IMG/VR virus record: IMGVR_UViG_3300033150_001207 | Coordinates: 20,204 to 84,203 of that record | Length of the DNA: 64,000 nucleotides | Source: a virus | Strand: one strand, 5' to 3' | In this document: piece after piece, positions 45,065-52,341 of the stretch | How positions within the stretch are numbered: the stretch's first letter is position 1 | Layout of the letters: every line of letters begins with the position of its first letter | The notes under the pieces: model-generated | What the model saw: only the letters and a program-made list of their open reading frames with translations | Told to the model about the DNA's origin: nothing | Database searches by the model: none | Program-made: the position numbers and the translations under genes

Positions 45065-45142
45065 TCAAATTCCTTCGTGGCTTTCCAATTTTTCTGCTTC
45101 TGTGTTTACATAAGGTTTTCTTTCTGGAGTTGTTCCTTGCAT
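45065..45142 (-). pseudogene. Truncated copy of the start of the 56762 gene
   Basis: Encodes MQGTTPERKPYVNTEAEKLE... (25 residues), matching MQGTTPERKPYVSTEVERLE... at 56762. The upstream GAGGTAATTACA and start ATG are also shared, so both the RBS and the coding head were copied. After about 20 codons similarity ends and it stops. An apparent gene-head duplicate. Confidence 0.7.
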
Positions 45143-45268
45143 TGTAATTACCTCCCTCAATTAAAACTATATTTCTTTCACGGTCTCAAGGAAAGGAGCT
45201 TTTATAAATTCCTTTCAAATCGAATAGAATCACATAAGCAAACTATTTTGGGCTTTTTCATCTCATTC

Positions 45269-45448
45269 TCATAAAATACGAATGTCTAAATTAACAGAAA
45301 TGACATTTCTCATTCCTCCGATTGTGTCGCTAAATATTAAATCAATATCAGAAACAGAACAACTTGTTCTTTCTTCAAAATCTCTAATTGACTCAAGAAT
45401 CATCTCTTCCAATAATCTCTTTCCTTGCCGAATATCTTTAATGTCCAT
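45269..45448 (-). CDS. Hypothetical small protein
   Basis: A 59-residue protein. ATG at 45448 is behind GGAGGGAAGGC. Acidic and helical start (MDIKDIRQGKRLLEEMILESIRDF), beta-like end. Unrecognised. Confidence 0.5.
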   Translation of the reverse strand: MDIKDIRQGKRLLEEMILESIRDFEERTSCSVSDIDLIFSDTIGGMRNVISVNLDIRIL

Positions 45449-45471
45449 CTGCCTTCCCTCCAAGAAAAGCT

Positions 45472-45900
45472 TTAAAATTTAAATTTAACTAATGAAATTG
45501 TGGTAGTATCCAGAGCAAGTGGTATCAACCATGATAAATTCGGAATGCAACTCCTAAAATCTATATTCTTTATTTCTAACACCACTATTCGCTCTCCAGT
45601 TTTACTTTTTATTTTAAAAACCTTATCATCAAATCCACGCCAAAAAATCACTCTCTTTTGACCGTCTAAAGAATCGCCTTGAGCAAATGGAGACCAATCA
45701 TTAAAATACAATCCCGTCTCCTCTTTAAATTCTCTAATCATCGCACTTTCTATGGATTCAAGCTCCCCAACACGCCCGCCAATTCCATTAAATCTTCCTT
45801 CTTGCCACTCAGAAGTGGCAGAAAGAATGAGTGCAATATGAGTCCTTTCTTTGCTGAATAGAAGCCCACACACATACACTTCTGTTGGTTCTTTTCTCAT
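45472..45900 (-). CDS. Nudix hydrolase
   Basis: A 142-residue protein with the Nudix box GGRVGELESIESAMIREFKEETGL (G42-x5-E48-x7-REFKEETGL to residue 64). Such enzymes hydrolyse nucleoside diphosphates linked to other groups, including oxidised nucleotides, NAD-type or capped RNA substrates. Substrate unknown. In phages they may clear nucleotides or host signals. Start ATG follows GAAGAAATG-type weak site. Confidence 0.85.
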   Translation of the reverse strand: MRKEPTEVYVCGLLFSKERTHIALILSATSEWQEGRFNGIGGRVGELESIESAMIREFKEETGLYFNDWSPFAQGDSLDGQKRVIFWRGFDDKVFKIKSKTGERIVVLEIKNIDFRSCIPNLSWLIPLALDTTTISLVKFKF

Positions 45901-45936
45901 TTCTTTAAATCTCCAGAATGATTGTCTTTTTTATTA

Positions 45937-46125
45937 CTACTCTTGTAGAGGCAACTCATCCCAATAGTACCCGCAATTGTTACATGTTCTTCTTATAACA
46001 TCCATTTGGTGTTTGATATAAGAAGAAGACGCTTCGTAATCATACGAACCCTTTTTTCTGAAGCTTGCCAGAATTTTCTCATCCCCGCATGCGGGGCATT
46101 TTGCATTTGGATTATATCTGTTCAT
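45937..46125 (-). CDS. Small zinc-ribbon protein
   Basis: A 62-residue protein starting at ATG 46125 behind AAAGGGAAAAAT. Two zinc pairs CPAC and CNNC. Middle FRKKGSYDYEASSSYIKHQMDVIRRTCNNCG. Probably a small nucleic-acid-binding protein. A longer in-frame start is possible but lacks an RBS. Confidence 0.55.
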   Translation of the reverse strand: MNRYNPNAKCPACGDEKILASFRKKGSYDYEASSSYIKHQMDVIRRTCNNCGYYWDELPLQE

Positions 46126-46228
46126 ATTTTTCCCTTTGCATAACAGAATTCTCGTATTTATGTTCAGCAATAATCTCTTTGATACGTTTATTGAGTCCAT
46201 TAATTTCACTGATGATTTCCGTTTCCAT
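46112..46228 (-). CDS. Small frame overlapping the zinc protein (38 residues)
   Basis: ATG at 46228, ending inside the next gene's start region. Sequence is helical and charged (NGLNKRIKEIIAEHKYENS). RBS is weak, so it is uncertain. Confidence 0.35.
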   Translation of the reverse strand: METEIISEINGLNKRIKEIIAEHKYENSVMQREKYEQI

Positions 46229-46287
46229 GTTAGATTTTTGCTGAGATGTTATTTGCTGTTCTTCTTATAACATTCACATGTTTCTTC

Positions 46288-46530
46288 TTATTCAATATCA
46301 AAGTCCTCATAAGGAGAGTCCAATGTAATTGGTTTGATCTTAACAAGTTCTCTATCAAGTACTATTTTAGCCCCATTTTTTATTGCCCGTTTATACATAA
46401 TACCCCATATATCATAATGCGGAGTTCTTTTGTTCTGAAACCATTCTCTCTCAAGTCCAATTTTATGTGCAAATTCATGTAATTCTTCAAGTGAATCAGC
46501 CACAAGGTGTATTCCATCAGTATAAACCAT
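46288..46530 (-). CDS. DUF4031 protein
   Basis: An 80-residue protein starting at ATG 46530: MVYTDGIHLVADSLEELHEF, then LEREWFQNKRTPHYDIWGIMYKRAI, the DUF4031 pattern common in phages and plasmids. Its function is unknown in the family. Overlaps the upstream zinc-finger gene by 14 bases. Confidence 0.7.
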   Translation of the reverse strand: MVYTDGIHLVADSLEELHEFAHKIGLEREWFQNKRTPHYDIWGIMYKRAIKNGAKIVLDRELVKIKPITLDSPYEDFDIE

Positions 46531-46927
46531 ATTCGTATCCTTTATTATTATATTCAACAAAAAATTCCTCAACTGACTTCTGGTAGTCAAAACCTACCCA
46601 CGCAAGATTTATACCAGATTGCCTGAGGGCTGACATAATACATGCAGGACAACCATTTGATATATCTTTCAATTTTTCTATATTGTATTCCGCTGGGATA
46701 ATACCTGTTATAAAACCATCGTCTACCTGTTTTTCATCTTTTATTTTAACTATAGACTTTTTAAGTTTTTCTATTGGTTGCTGTTCCCATTCCATTAATT
46801 CACACATCCTGCATATACGATTTGGGTTCATTGTGCAATGCATTTCATGTTTTTTTATAGAAGCTTTATTGCAACCACTTTTCCCACAGAAATCACAATA
46901 GTATCGCCAGACGCGTTTTTGCTTCAT
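46517..46927 (-). CDS. Zinc-finger protein
   Basis: A 136-residue protein. N-terminal CDFCGKSGCNKASIKKHEMHC resembles a C2H2-like finger, followed by CRMC and a CPAC pair. The C-terminal half is acidic. Overlaps DUF4031. It may bind nucleic acid. Confidence 0.55.
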   Translation of the reverse strand: MKQKRVWRYYCDFCGKSGCNKASIKKHEMHCTMNPNRICRMCELMEWEQQPIEKLKKSIVKIKDEKQVDDGFITGIIPAEYNIEKLKDISNGCPACIMSALRQSGINLAWVGFDYQKSVEEFFVEYNNKGYEYGLY

Positions 46928-46984
46928 AGTTTTTTCTCCGATAAGAGTTTATGTAAATATCTATATATCTTCTCATAAACCCTA

Positions 46985-47245
46985 TTATTCTTCTATTATA
47001 TCATACGTTTTCTCAAATATTTCTTTATCACACGGATATTTCTCATCATCAACTCCGAATATTAAATAATCACCAGGCTTTCCCCTAACTTTTCCTTGTC
47101 TGGTTGTAACTTCAAACCCTTCAGGAAAGTTTAATTGCAAAGCATGAACATTGACTGGTTTTCTGCAACATTTTACAATACCTTCAAAATTATCAATAGT
47201 AATATCGTCAGCATTAAACGGTTTTACGCTACCTATTTCACTCAT
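46985..47245 (-). CDS. PGDYG-motif phage protein
   Basis: An 86-residue protein with VRGKPGDYLIFGVDDEKYPCDKEIFEKTY, the PGDYG-type signature of small phage proteins of unknown role. Overlaps the upstream gene by four bases (ATGA). Confidence 0.65.
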   Translation of the reverse strand: MSEIGSVKPFNADDITIDNFEGIVKCCRKPVNVHALQLNFPEGFEVTTRQGKVRGKPGDYLIFGVDDEKYPCDKEIFEKTYDIIEE

Positions 47246-47457
47246 TTCTTTTTACCTTCCTTCCCTTTAAAAACCCTGAAATATTTACAATGACGGCAAG
47301 TTTCACCAGTCTGGTCTTTCCCCTCATAATTATGACACCAATCTGTACATTCAACAACTGGACGCACGGTATAATTTGTGTATATATAATTTCCACTACT
47401 CTCAACAGTATTGATAATTATTGGTGGATTAAACAAACATTCGCCTTTCATGCTCAT
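47242..47457 (-). CDS. Small Cys-rich protein
   Basis: A 71-residue protein with paired Cys (CTDWC, CRHCKYF). RBS GGGAG upstream. Probably zinc-binding; unrecognised. Confidence 0.5.
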   Translation of the reverse strand: MSMKGECLFNPPIIINTVESSGNYIYTNYTVRPVVECTDWCHNYEGKDQTGETCRHCKYFRVFKGKEGKKK

Positions 47458-47515
47458 CTTTTTTTCTCCCTGTTTATAACCTTAGTCAGTCCCCTTTAGT
47501 TCAATTGTATTCTCT

Positions 47516-47872
47516 TTATTCATTTTCCCCTATAATAACCTTTAAATTCTCATTAATAATATCGGCACAATATTTTAATTCTTTCTTTGCTTTGGGATGT
47601 ATAAATACATTAGTCATCGAATCCACGTTACGAAGCCGTTTTATCTCATCTCTGATTATTCTAATTGCATCAGTTTTATCTCTTGGCGGAGCATATCTTC
47701 TCATAAAGTTATCGCAACAATCAGTTATTTCAAGACCCGCTAATGGTTCTTCATCTGGAGCCAAGCCAAACGTACATTTAATTAAAGGTGAATACCCAAC
47801 ATTACCTAAACTTCTGATTGAATAGTTACAATTACCGCAACACCTCGCTTGATATATTTTATTCTTATTCAT
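47516..47872 (-). CDS. Zinc-binding small protein
   Basis: A 118-residue protein with CCGNCNYSIR, later C-T and CC pairs (KCTFGL, DCCDNF), likely zinc-binding, and a helical C-terminal half. Unrecognised. Confidence 0.5.
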   Translation of the reverse strand: MNKNKIYQARCCGNCNYSIRSLGNVGYSPLIKCTFGLAPDEEPLAGLEITDCCDNFMRRYAPPRDKTDAIRIIRDEIKRLRNVDSMTNVFIHPKAKKELKYCADIINENLKVIIGENE

Positions 47873-47948
47873 AATTCACATACCCCCTTTTTGCATTGGT
47901 TAAATTTTCCTTAAATACTTATATATTCTAATTCCTGTTAGCAATGAC

Positions 47949-48141
47949 TTAATCATCATTTTCGTCCTCATTCTTTGCTTCATCATATCCTTCAGAATAA
48001 CCGTCTTCATATGCTTTTTTTCAAACATTCTTTGCAGGGGTCTACAGTTACTAATCCATCTCCACCAGTGGACTGTCCACATAGACCTTTTCCACATGAA
48101 CACCATACGCTTATTTCAGCTTCTACATTTACTATCGGCAT
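47949..48141 (-). pseudogene. Small Cys-rich gene with frame break in an A7 run
   Basis: The frame from ATG 48141 (RBS GGGAGA) reads MPIVNVEAEISVWCSCGKGLCGQ...DPCKECLKKS, stopping at 48007. After the A7 run (48015-48021), the +1 frame continues KAYEDGYSEGYDEAKNEDENDD to 47949, a typical acidic tail of such proteins. Either a one-base indel, a programmed +1 shift or a sequencing artefact. The zinc part is intact either way. Confidence 0.6.
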
Positions 48142-48176
48142 TTACGTCTCCCTTTTACATTCTCCCCTCTGACTCA

Positions 48177-48470
48177 TCATACCCCAGAATAACCGTCTTC
48201 ATGCGACATTGCACATTCTTTCATGTTATATACATTGCAAACCAAACCACCATGTACATTCTTTCTAAATCGAAACAGAAAACCAGCAAACTCGGTTTCA
48301 GCACTTAGCAATCTTTCTTCATTCAACATGTGCCATATTTGTTGTAATGTTGAACTAAATTTGTGTGGTTCTTCTAATTGCTTTTGTGCTTTTTTAAGTT
48401 CATAAAGAAGTTTGCTTTCCTCTGGTGATATGGGTTTTTCTGATAACACTTGCTTTTCTTTACTTGGCAT
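48177..48470 (-). CDS. Small protein with frame-broken acidic tail
   Basis: A 97-residue protein from ATG 48470 (GGGAGAGAAATAG upstream). Middle LEEPHKFSSTLQQIWHMLNEE. Its tail, MSHEDGYSGV-stop, shares DNA with the gene below (CAGAATAACCGTCTTCAT on the + strand). In the +1 frame the tail would continue GYDESEGRM to 48155, parallel to the break in the neighbour. Confidence 0.5.
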   Translation of the reverse strand: MPSKEKQVLSEKPISPEESKLLYELKKAQKQLEEPHKFSSTLQQIWHMLNEERLLSAETEFAGFLFRFRKNVHGGLVCNVYNMKECAMSHEDGYSGV

Positions 48471-48729
48471 CACTATTTCTCTCCCAAAGTGTTTTATTGT
48501 ACCATTTAGCAAATTCAGATTTTGGATAATGTTTCAAAGCCATCCTAACTAATTCTCCTTGTGCCTCATAAAAAGTATTACACTGAAGCGATTTATCTTT
48601 GAATCCATTTAGCTCGTCACCAAGATAAACATCAAATCCAGTATCCCAGAAACACTGTATTTTAAAATTTATCTCACTGTCATATATTCTGTAAATGAGT
48701 TCTTCCGTAAAATTGCCTAAATCAGTCAT
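48460..48729 (-). CDS. Hypothetical protein
   Basis: An 89-residue protein with strong RBS (AAAAGGAGAAATAG). Pattern FDVYLGDELNGFKDKSLQCNTFYEAQGELVRMALKHYP is seen in some phage proteins of unknown role. Its end overlaps the next gene start. Confidence 0.55.
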   Translation of the reverse strand: MTDLGNFTEELIYRIYDSEINFKIQCFWDTGFDVYLGDELNGFKDKSLQCNTFYEAQGELVRMALKHYPKSEFAKWYNKTLWERNSDAK

Positions 48730-48813
48730 AACTATTTCTCCTTTTATGGTATAGAAATTGGATATTTTTCGTTACACTAGATTTCCCCTGTGTCTTTCAC
48801 TCATAGTCTCACC

Positions 48814-49527
48814 TCATTTGGATTTATTAATCCTCTTTACTTCGTATGATGCGATGTATGGATTAGCAATAATCCAGAGCGGTTTGCCTTTCCATGTATC
48901 ATAGTAACCGAGTTTATCCCCGGTTTTTATATCTAAGTTTCTATGGTATTTACGAAAGCCTGGTATTTCAGTAATATATGTTCTGGATTCTGGCGTATTG
49001 TCGTATAAGTAATGAATATATCCATCCCTGCGTCTTATCGGTCTGGCATATTTGTTGAAAAACTCTTTTAAACTCACATTCTTCCCATTTCCTGTTTTTG
49101 TCCATTCTTCTGCGGTTATCTTTTGCACTCTTTTTACATCAACACCCAACACTTTCCACCATCTGCGAATTGCTTCAATGGGCATATCTTTGTCGGGAGA
49201 ATGCCAATAATTAAAACCGTGCGGAACATTTTCTGTCATATCATCACTTAAATATACATAGCCCTCGTCTAAATCATAAGCCCAAGTTTCCCGACAGCCG
49301 ACTACATCACCAACTGCGTATGGAAGTTTCCAGATATCCCACTCTGTTTCTATGTCTGGTTGTGATAGTGTTGGTTCTGTAGCTGGATTATAAAATTCTA
49401 CAAAATCATTTCCAATTCTGCTTAATTTCCATAAGTTTGGTGGTTGCTCTTTCAGCACTACCAGAATTGTGTTTATTTGTCGCCAGTTGCGAGCCTCTGT
49501 ATCTGTGAGGTTGTAGTATTTCATCAT
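48814..49527 (-). CDS. ASCH-domain-like protein
   Basis: A 237-residue protein. The first 20 residues (MMKYYNLTDTEARNWRQIN) recur as a fragment at 50029-50079. The core HSPDKDMPIEAIRRWWKVLGVDVKRVQKITAEEW follows the phage ASCH-like pattern (MP-x-x-A-x-R...V-x-x-V-Q-x-I). ASCH domains bind RNA or modified nucleotides, so a translation or RNA role is possible. Overlaps the next upstream gene by four bases. Confidence 0.6.
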   Translation of the reverse strand: MMKYYNLTDTEARNWRQINTILVVLKEQPPNLWKLSRIGNDFVEFYNPATEPTLSQPDIETEWDIWKLPYAVGDVVGCRETWAYDLDEGYVYLSDDMTENVPHGFNYWHSPDKDMPIEAIRRWWKVLGVDVKRVQKITAEEWTKTGNGKNVSLKEFFNKYARPIRRRDGYIHYLYDNTPESRTYITEIPGFRKYHRNLDIKTGDKLGYYDTWKGKPLWIIANPYIASYEVKRINKSK

Positions 49528-49814
49528 ACCTCTTCTTGATTTGAATTATCAAAATCATAATTACAATTGGGGTATAAATCATATTTTATATCGGATACAT
49601 GAAAGAATTGATTACACTCTTTACATCGTACTGCAACTTTGTGATAACATTCCCCACATAATTCCAAATATTGATTTTCGTCAAATGTTGGTAATGTATG
49701 GTATATTTTTAATTGATTAATATCCTCTAATTCTTCATCACTATAATTAATTGCTGGTATAAGCTCTTGTCCACAATAATCACAGTAAAAAGAATCTGTT
49801 AATTCATCGTACAC
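49524..49814 (-). CDS. Small zinc-binding protein
   Basis: A 96-residue protein with CDYCG near the start, CGECY, CKEC and a C-terminal Asn/Asp-rich end. Probably zinc-binding. Overlaps the neighbour by four bases (ATGA). Confidence 0.55.
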   Translation of the reverse strand: MYDELTDSFYCDYCGQELIPAINYSDEELEDINQLKIYHTLPTFDENQYLELCGECYHKVAVRCKECNQFFHVSDIKYDLYPNCNYDFDNSNQEEV

Positions 49815-50017
49815 TATTTATACTCCTTCGGTTCAACCTGAGCGAATTCTATTAATTTTATACAGCTTTCAAGTAGCCATTGTACTCTATAACACTGAGC
49901 TTTAGCTTCCTTATAATTTGGTTTTTCCTCTGCAAGATAATCATAAATAAACCCAGCTTGCTCGCTTGCTTTAAGTGATACATCTATGATTATCGGCTTT
50001 ATTCTTGTGTTCATCAT
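49814..50017 (-). CDS. Small helical protein
   Basis: A 67-residue protein; ATG 50017 behind AAGGAGTAAT. Helical (YDYLAEEKPNYKEAKAQCYRVQWLLESCIKLIEFAQ). Unrecognised. Confidence 0.5.
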   Translation of the reverse strand: MMNTRIKPIIIDVSLKASEQAGFIYDYLAEEKPNYKEAKAQCYRVQWLLESCIKLIEFAQVEPKEYK

Positions 50018-50028
50018 ATTACTCCTTA

Positions 50029-50079
50029 TCAAGATTGCCAGTTGCGAGCTTGTTCATCATCAAGATTATAATATTTCAC
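50029..50079 (-). pseudogene. Truncated copy of the start of the ASCH-like gene
   Basis: GTG at 50079 encodes VKYYNLDDEQARNWQS and stops, matching MKYYNLTDTEARNWRQ at the start of the gene ending at 48814. The copy overlaps the stop of the small membrane gene upstream (GTGA). A gene-head duplicate, or a short coupled peptide. Confidence 0.6.
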
Positions 50080-50177
50080 CTCATTAATCTCCAGAATATA
50101 AGAGTTTGGATCAACCCGCCTATGAACCAAATTACAATCATAAATATTATTGTTTCACCTATATTTAAATTCCACAT
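50076..50177 (-). CDS. Tiny membrane protein (33 residues)
   Basis: ATG 50177 behind GGGGAAAGAGA. Sequence MWNLNIGETIIFMIVIWFIGGLIQTLIFW has one strong membrane segment. Too short for family recognition. It pairs with the next tiny membrane gene upstream. Confidence 0.45.
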   Translation of the reverse strand: MWNLNIGETIIFMIVIWFIGGLIQTLIFWRLMR

Positions 50178-50200
50178 TATTGTTCTCTTTCCCCAATTAT

Positions 50201-50305
50201 TCATCCGAATATTTTCATAATCAAAACGCCCAAACACAATCCGAGTATAAATCCATAGATTGTAAAGAACATATAAGCCGCTGTAATATAAGATTTATCA
50301 TCCAT
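50201..50305 (-). CDS. Tiny membrane protein (34 residues)
   Basis: ATG 50305 behind AGAGGTGTAAG. Membrane-spanning YITAAYMFFTIYGFILGLCLGVLIM. No family recognised. The two adjacent tiny membrane proteins may act together, for example in exclusion or as small regulators. Confidence 0.45.
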   Translation of the reverse strand: MDDKSYITAAYMFFTIYGFILGLCLGVLIMKIFG

Positions 50306-50371
50306 CTTACACCTCTTTTTCATCTAATAATTCCAAAACACTGCTTTTATTATAGCCCCTGCACTTTTAGC

Positions 50372-50499
50372 GGTGAGGGATAATTAATATACTTATTGAA
50401 TTAGGACAACTATGTTAGATTTATATTCTACAGAACTATACTCTATTTGTTGCTTTGCAGAACTAACTTCATAGGTGTTTGAGTTAATCATCCCTCACC
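50372..50499 (-). ncRNA. Intergenic element bounded by a 16-base inverted repeat
   Basis: Arms GGTGAGGGATAATTAA (50372-50387) and TTAATCATCCCTCACC (50484-50499) match with one change. The 96-base interior has further stems (GTTAG/CTAAC, TTCTac/AGAA). It fills much of the 280-base gene-free stretch 50306-50585. Strand is assumed from the surrounding leftward genes. Could be a structured RNA or a short mobile element. Confidence 0.4.
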
Positions 50500-50585
50500 A
50501 TACCCTTCTTTAGGGGCGAGTGTAACAATGTCCCCCTTGTTTTTTAGCTACACCACATAATTATGAAGGGTTGTTTGCTTTTCTT

Positions 50586-50816
50586 TCAACTGAATGAGTA
50601 CCCGACCAACTCAATAACACCCATTTCTTTTTTATCACTATCACACCAATGAGTAATTTCGTTAATATTACAAGAAAATCCTTCTGGAACAGCTGGTACT
50701 CCTATACTATCTTCAAATATTACTAAATTCCCGCATCTTTTACACCTACATATAAGCGTAGGGCGCCTGGTATTGATTTCGGTTTCTTCAACTTCTGGTT
50801 TTGGTGATCCAATCAT
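50586..50816 (-). CDS. Small zinc-binding protein
   Basis: A 76-residue protein: CRCKRCGNLV, later C and HWC (GFSCNINEITHWC). RBS AAAGGA. Probably zinc-binding; unrecognised. Confidence 0.5.
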   Translation of the reverse strand: MIGSPKPEVEETEINTRRPTLICRCKRCGNLVIFEDSIGVPAVPEGFSCNINEITHWCDSDKKEMGVIELVGYSFS

Positions 50817-50828
50817 TTTTCTTTTCCT

Positions 50829-51425
50829 TTACTCGCTAGTTTCACTTTTAAACAGTATTCCATCGTGTAAGTATCGGTATGCCCTTGTTAAACGGTCAAG
50901 ACACCATAATTCTAATTTCTTTCTATTATTACTAATTTTTACATGCACACGGTAATGTACATTCATACTCGCCAAATGCGCTCTAACTTTTTCCCTTGTC
51001 ATTTTGGGGCTTATTGGATATTCAAATAAATCCGCTTCATCTGCTTCTATGACTAAACCTGCAAAGAACATTTTGCTCATTTTCTGTAGCTTCTTGATTG
51101 TTTTTGTTTGATATTCTTTCTGGATGAAACTCTCGAAATCGCTCTGCTTCTTGCGTTCAATCGCTACCTGTTTTTCGTATCCGCTTACTGAATAATCACC
51201 CACCCTTAATGTTACACCCTTTATAATTAAATCGCCGTGAGTACGTATCTCACCTTTTTTAATTGGCCAACCAGTGAAAAGTGGGGACTGCTCACGTGTA
51301 TCTACAAGAAGTATAAATCCATCGGGTATTACTGTTGGTTTGAAATCATTCCAGCTAACAGCAGGCTTTTCACGTCGTGCGCCATGAAATAATATCCTCG
51401 AATCGGGTGGTTCGTAAAAACCCAT
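50829..51425 (-). CDS. ERCC4-type nuclease
   Basis: A 198-residue protein with the ERCC4/XPF active-site order: LLVDTRE (D42), GDYSV at 76-80, ERKKQSDF at 90-97. Such nucleases cut branched or flap DNA in repair and recombination. Context with the Sak4-like ATPase and Cas4-like nuclease suggests a recombination module. Confidence 0.82.
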   Translation of the reverse strand: MGFYEPPDSRILFHGARREKPAVSWNDFKPTVIPDGFILLVDTREQSPLFTGWPIKKGEIRTHGDLIIKGVTLRVGDYSVSGYEKQVAIERKKQSDFESFIQKEYQTKTIKKLQKMSKMFFAGLVIEADEADLFEYPISPKMTREKVRAHLASMNVHYRVHVKISNNRKKLELWCLDRLTRAYRYLHDGILFKSETSE

Positions 51426-51458
51426 TTATTCTACCCTCTTAAATTCAACGTGACCATT

Positions 51459-51632
51459 TTATTTTTCTTCTACAACATTATTTCTTATCCATCTGGCGAG
51501 AAATTTAGCCCATTTCCAACCATCACCTGGCGTCTGTTCAGAAAACTGATTAAGCTCTTTGTCCGTTAAATGTTCAATCTCTACTGATTGCCATTTGCCG
51601 CTACGTTCAATTCTCACATAAGCACCTGTCAT
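51459..51632 (-). CDS. Small protein (57 residues)
   Basis: ATG 51632 behind AGGGGGAACGAATA. Reads MTGAYVRIERSGKWQSVEIEHL then FSEQTPGDGWKWAKFLARWI. Pattern VEIEHLTDxEL..F is seen in small phage proteins of unknown role. Its start overlaps the end of the next gene. Confidence 0.55.
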   Translation of the reverse strand: MTGAYVRIERSGKWQSVEIEHLTDKELNQFSEQTPGDGWKWAKFLARWIRNNVVEEK

Positions 51633-51910
51633 TATTCGTTCCCCCTGAAGTATATATAACCTACAATGCCAGGTTTGTTGGGATGTGTTACAATAAGGCT
51701 ATCCAATTCCCCGTTTACCAACATTTCAATACCCTCATCGATAGCATCATATTTGGAATCACTTATCCAGTACGTATGTTCGGTATTATGCATCACATCA
51801 ATTGCAGTACATACAATCATCGATAAACATATTACCACTATCATTACAATAAAAGGGATATCGTCCTTTATCGTTACAGTAAAAGGAACATCACTTTCAG
51901 TCATCTTCAT
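51632..51910 (-). CDS. Small membrane protein
   Basis: A 92-residue protein with one membrane segment (FIVMIVVICLSMIVCTAI) flanked by short related repeats (VPFTVTI, IPFIVMI). Start overlaps upstream gene. GGGGGAAA site precedes. Function unknown. Confidence 0.5.
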   Translation of the reverse strand: MKMTESDVPFTVTIKDDIPFIVMIVVICLSMIVCTAIDVMHNTEHTYWISDSKYDAIDEGIEMLVNGELDSLIVTHPNKPGIVGYIYFRGNE

Positions 51911-52202
51911 TTTCCCCCAGTAGCTTTTTCACTGTTTCTTCTATATATTGGGGCGGCGTGATTAGCTTCTGTATTTCTACAATACGAGATCTAATACTTT
52001 TTAAAATTTCTTTATAGGTCGCAAGACAACCGTATTTGAAAAGAATCCTGTATATAGCAGCATTACTCAGTTCTTTATATATATGTACGAGAAATTTTAC
52101 CTCGCCATTCGGATCAAGCTTTTTCGGTTCAAGATAAGTAATACGAGTATCCCCAATTTTAGTAGCATCGAATACTTTAGGCGAACGGCTTTCTTTGTTC
52201 AT
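51897..52202 (-). CDS. Hypothetical protein
   Basis: A 101-residue helical protein (VKFLVHIYKELSNAAIYRILFKYGCLATYKEILKSIRSR). RBS AAGGAGA. Unrecognised. Confidence 0.5.
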   Translation of the reverse strand: MNKESRSPKVFDATKIGDTRITYLEPKKLDPNGEVKFLVHIYKELSNAAIYRILFKYGCLATYKEILKSIRSRIVEIQKLITPPQYIEETVKKLLGENEDD

Positions 52203-52243
52203 TAGATTCTCCTTATTTTAGCTATAGGATACGAAATGTTTAT

Positions 52244-52335
52244 GTGCGGAACTGGCAAGATATTGCGCCTGCAGGTCTGCCCGGCATATCTCGAACGTGT
52301 TATAACCTTTCGTTGCTTTTAGCCCAGTTCCGCAC
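52244..52335 (-). ncRNA. Structured element bounded by a perfect 12-base inverted repeat
   Basis: Arms GTGCGGAACTGG (52244-52255) and CCAGTTCCGCAC (52324-52335). Inside, on the minus strand, AGATAT-GCC pairs with GGC-gca-ATATCT around GCAG-ac-CTGC, and AACG pairs with CGTT, giving a cloverleaf-like fold. No clear gene. It sits 40 bases before the start of the gene below it. Could be a small RNA or a controlled leader. Confidence 0.5.
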
Positions 52336-52341
52336 CACCAT

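Noticed and set aside
47900-48106. 68-residue Trp/Lys/Met-rich frame on the minus strand
   Set aside because: It is an out-of-frame reading of the Cys-rich gene starting at 48141, which has a good RBS and zinc motifs.
47960-48210. CRISPR-like repeats
   Set aside because: Only two copies of an 18-base stretch without regular spacing; explained by related gene tails.
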